The position numbers were made by a program, and so were the translations under genes. The notes beneath the pieces are model-generated. The model had not been told where the DNA came from. It did not search any database and saw only the letters and a list, made by a program, of their open reading frames with translations. Shown one piece after another: positions 4,920-6,085 of a DNA stretch of 6,085 bases; position 1 is the stretch's first letter; each line of letters opens with the position of its first letter. The stretch covers positions 1-6,085 of the forward strand of contig JAEZHR010000010.1 in assembly GCA_023416415.1 (NCBI GenBank), in the 5' to 3' direction. Source of the stretch: Pseudomonadota bacterium (GTDB taxonomy: Bacteria; Pseudomonadota; Gammaproteobacteria; Burkholderiales; Burkholderiaceae_D).

Positions 4920-6085
4920 ATGATCAAGCAAGCCCTCATCTCCGTCTCCGACAAGACGGGCGTCCTCGATTTCGCCAAGGCCCTGGCCGCGCTCGGCGTC
5001 AACATCCTTTCCACCGGAGGCACCGCCAAGCTGCTGTCGGACAACGGCGTCAAGGTCACCGAAGTGGCCGATTACACCGGCTTCCCCGAGATGCTCGACG
5101 GGCGCGTGAAAACCCTGCACCCGAAGGTCCACGGCGGCATCCTGGCGCGCCGCGACCTGCCCGAGCACGTGGCAGCGCTGCAGAAGCATGGCATCCCGAC
5201 CATCGACATGGTGGTGGTCAACCTGTACCCCTTCCAGCAAACGGTCGCCAAGGATGAATGCTCACTGGAAGATGCGATCGAGAATATCGACATCGGCGGC
5301 CCGACCATGCTGCGCTCCTCGGCCAAGAACCACAAGGACGTGGTGGTGATCTGCGATCCGGCCGACTACGGACCCGTGCTCGAAGAGATGAAGGCTGGCA
5401 ACGGCGAGGTGAGCTACGACACGAAGTTCGCGCTGGCGAAGAAGGTGTTTGCACATACCGCGCAATATGACGGCGCGATCACCAACTATCTGACGGCGCT
5501 CGGTGAAGACAAGCAGCATGCCACGCGCAGCGCCTACCCGCAGACGCTGAATCTGCATTTCGAGAAGGTGCAGGAAATGCGCTACGGCGAAAACCCGCAT
5601 CAGTCGGCTGCGTTCTACCGCGACCTCGTGCCGGTTGCGGGCGCGCTGGCCAATTATCGTCAGCTGCAGGGCAAGGAACTGTCGTACAACAACATCGCCG
5701 ACGCAGATGCGGCCTGGGAGTGCGTGAAGACCTTCGAGGAACCTGCCTGCGTAATCATCAAGCACGCCAATCCCTGCGGTGTGGCCGTCGGCGCCAACCC
5801 GCTCGAAGCGTACACCAAGGCCTTCCAGACGGATCCGACCTCGGCCTTCGGCGGCATCATCGCCTTCAATCGCGAGCTGGACGGCAAGGCAGCCGAGGCA
5901 GTGGCGAAGCAGTTCGTCGAAGTGCTGATGGCGCCGGCCTTCACGGCCGAAGCAAGGCAAGTGTTCGCGGCCAAGCAGAACGTGCGGCTGCTGGAGATTC
6001 CGCTCGGCAAGGCGGTCAATGCATATGATCTCAAGCGTGTCGGCGGCGGTCTGCTGGTGCAATCGCCGGATGCGAAGAACGTTGC
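4920..6085 (+). CDS. purH: Bifunctional AICAR transformylase / IMP cyclohydrolase (partial, C-terminus beyond window)
   Basis: PurH catalyses the last two steps of de novo IMP synthesis: formyl transfer from 10-formyl-THF to AICAR, then ring closure. The frame is open from the ATG at 4920 to the window end, giving 388 residues of the usual 520-530. The N-terminal IMP cyclohydrolase domain (about 1-195) shows ALISVSDKTGV, the phosphate loop STGGT (31-35), GRVKTLHP (61-68) and NIDIGGPTMLRSSAKNH (122-138). The AICAR transformylase domain begins at about 200 with RYGENPHQ (221-228) and the catalytic Lys-His in KHANPCG (281-287). It continues through SAFGGIIAFN, and the remaining C-terminal part is outside the window. 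The start matches the family N-terminus (MIKQALISVSDKTG). No Shine-Dalgarno sequence precedes it. The purH start lies 70 bp after the fis stop, across the hairpin. Confidence 0.97.
   Translation, partial: MIKQALISVSDKTGVLDFAKALAALGVNILSTGGTAKLLSDNGVKVTEVADYTGFPEMLDGRVKTLHPKVHGGILARRDLPEHVAALQKHGIPTIDMVVVNLYPFQQTVAKDECSLEDAIENIDIGGPTMLRSSAKNHKDVVVICDPADYGPVLEEMKAGNGEVSYDTKFALAKKVFAHTAQYDGAITNYLTALGEDKQHATRSAYPQTLNLHFEKVQEMRYGENPHQSAAFYRDLVPVAGALANYRQLQGKELSYNNIADADAAWECVKTFEEPACVIIKHANPCGVAVGANPLEAYTKAFQTDPTSAFGGIIAFNRELDGKAAEAVAKQFVEVLMAPAFTAEARQVFAAKQNVRLLEIPLGKAVNAYDLKRVGGGLLVQSPDAKNV

Noticed and set aside
4865..5257. 130-codon plus-strand open frame over the start of purH
   Set aside because: It is out of frame with purH. 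Translation is Arg/His/Pro-rich, while the purH frame has clear family motifs from 4920.
5262..6062. 266-codon minus-strand open frame across purH
   Set aside because: It lies opposite the continuous purH frame, which carries IMP cyclohydrolase and AICAR transformylase motifs. The antisense product looks like a shadow.

Overview
This is an ordinary-looking, gene-dense, GC-rich chromosomal segment of a betaproteobacterium. I judge it to be Burkholderiales, most likely Oxalobacteraceae-like (Herbaspirillum/Herminiimonas relatives). That placement rests on recognised protein sequences (KMSKS-type TyrRS, short 77-residue Fis, dusB-fis-purH order, M23 peptidase gene divergent from tyrS) and not on any search. 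I see no mobile element, CRISPR array, tRNA or rRNA, and no base-composition break suggesting transfer.

Layout. Positions 1-186 (minus strand) hold the N-terminal 62 codons of a membrane-anchored or exported protein, probably an M23-family cell-wall peptidase. A 312-bp divergent intergenic region follows. It contains a 7-bp inverted repeat that places an extended -10 motif on each strand. From 499 everything is on the plus strand and tightly packed: tyrS (499-1752), dtd (1760-2230), a YbhB/PEBP-like gene (2280-2930), a histidine phosphatase gene overlapping it by 4 bp (2927-3574), a dusB-type tRNA dihydrouridine synthase gene (3578-4594), fis (4616-4849), then a perfect 18-bp-stem hairpin (4852-4896), and purH (4920 to the window end, truncated).

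How the genes fit together. tyrS, dtd and dusB all concern tRNA: charging with tyrosine, removing D-amino acids from mischarged tRNA, and reducing uridine in the D-loop. dusB-fis is a classic conserved pair in which a housekeeping tRNA-modification gene is transcribed with the growth-phase nucleoid regulator. purH adds the last two steps of IMP synthesis. The cluster therefore reads as a translation and growth-rate group, with two genes of unassigned substrate (PEBP-like protein, histidine phosphatase) in the middle. The most notable non-coding signals are the U-tract-less hairpin squeezed between fis and purH and the palindromic divergent promoter candidate upstream of tyrS. No previously undescribed system is evident.
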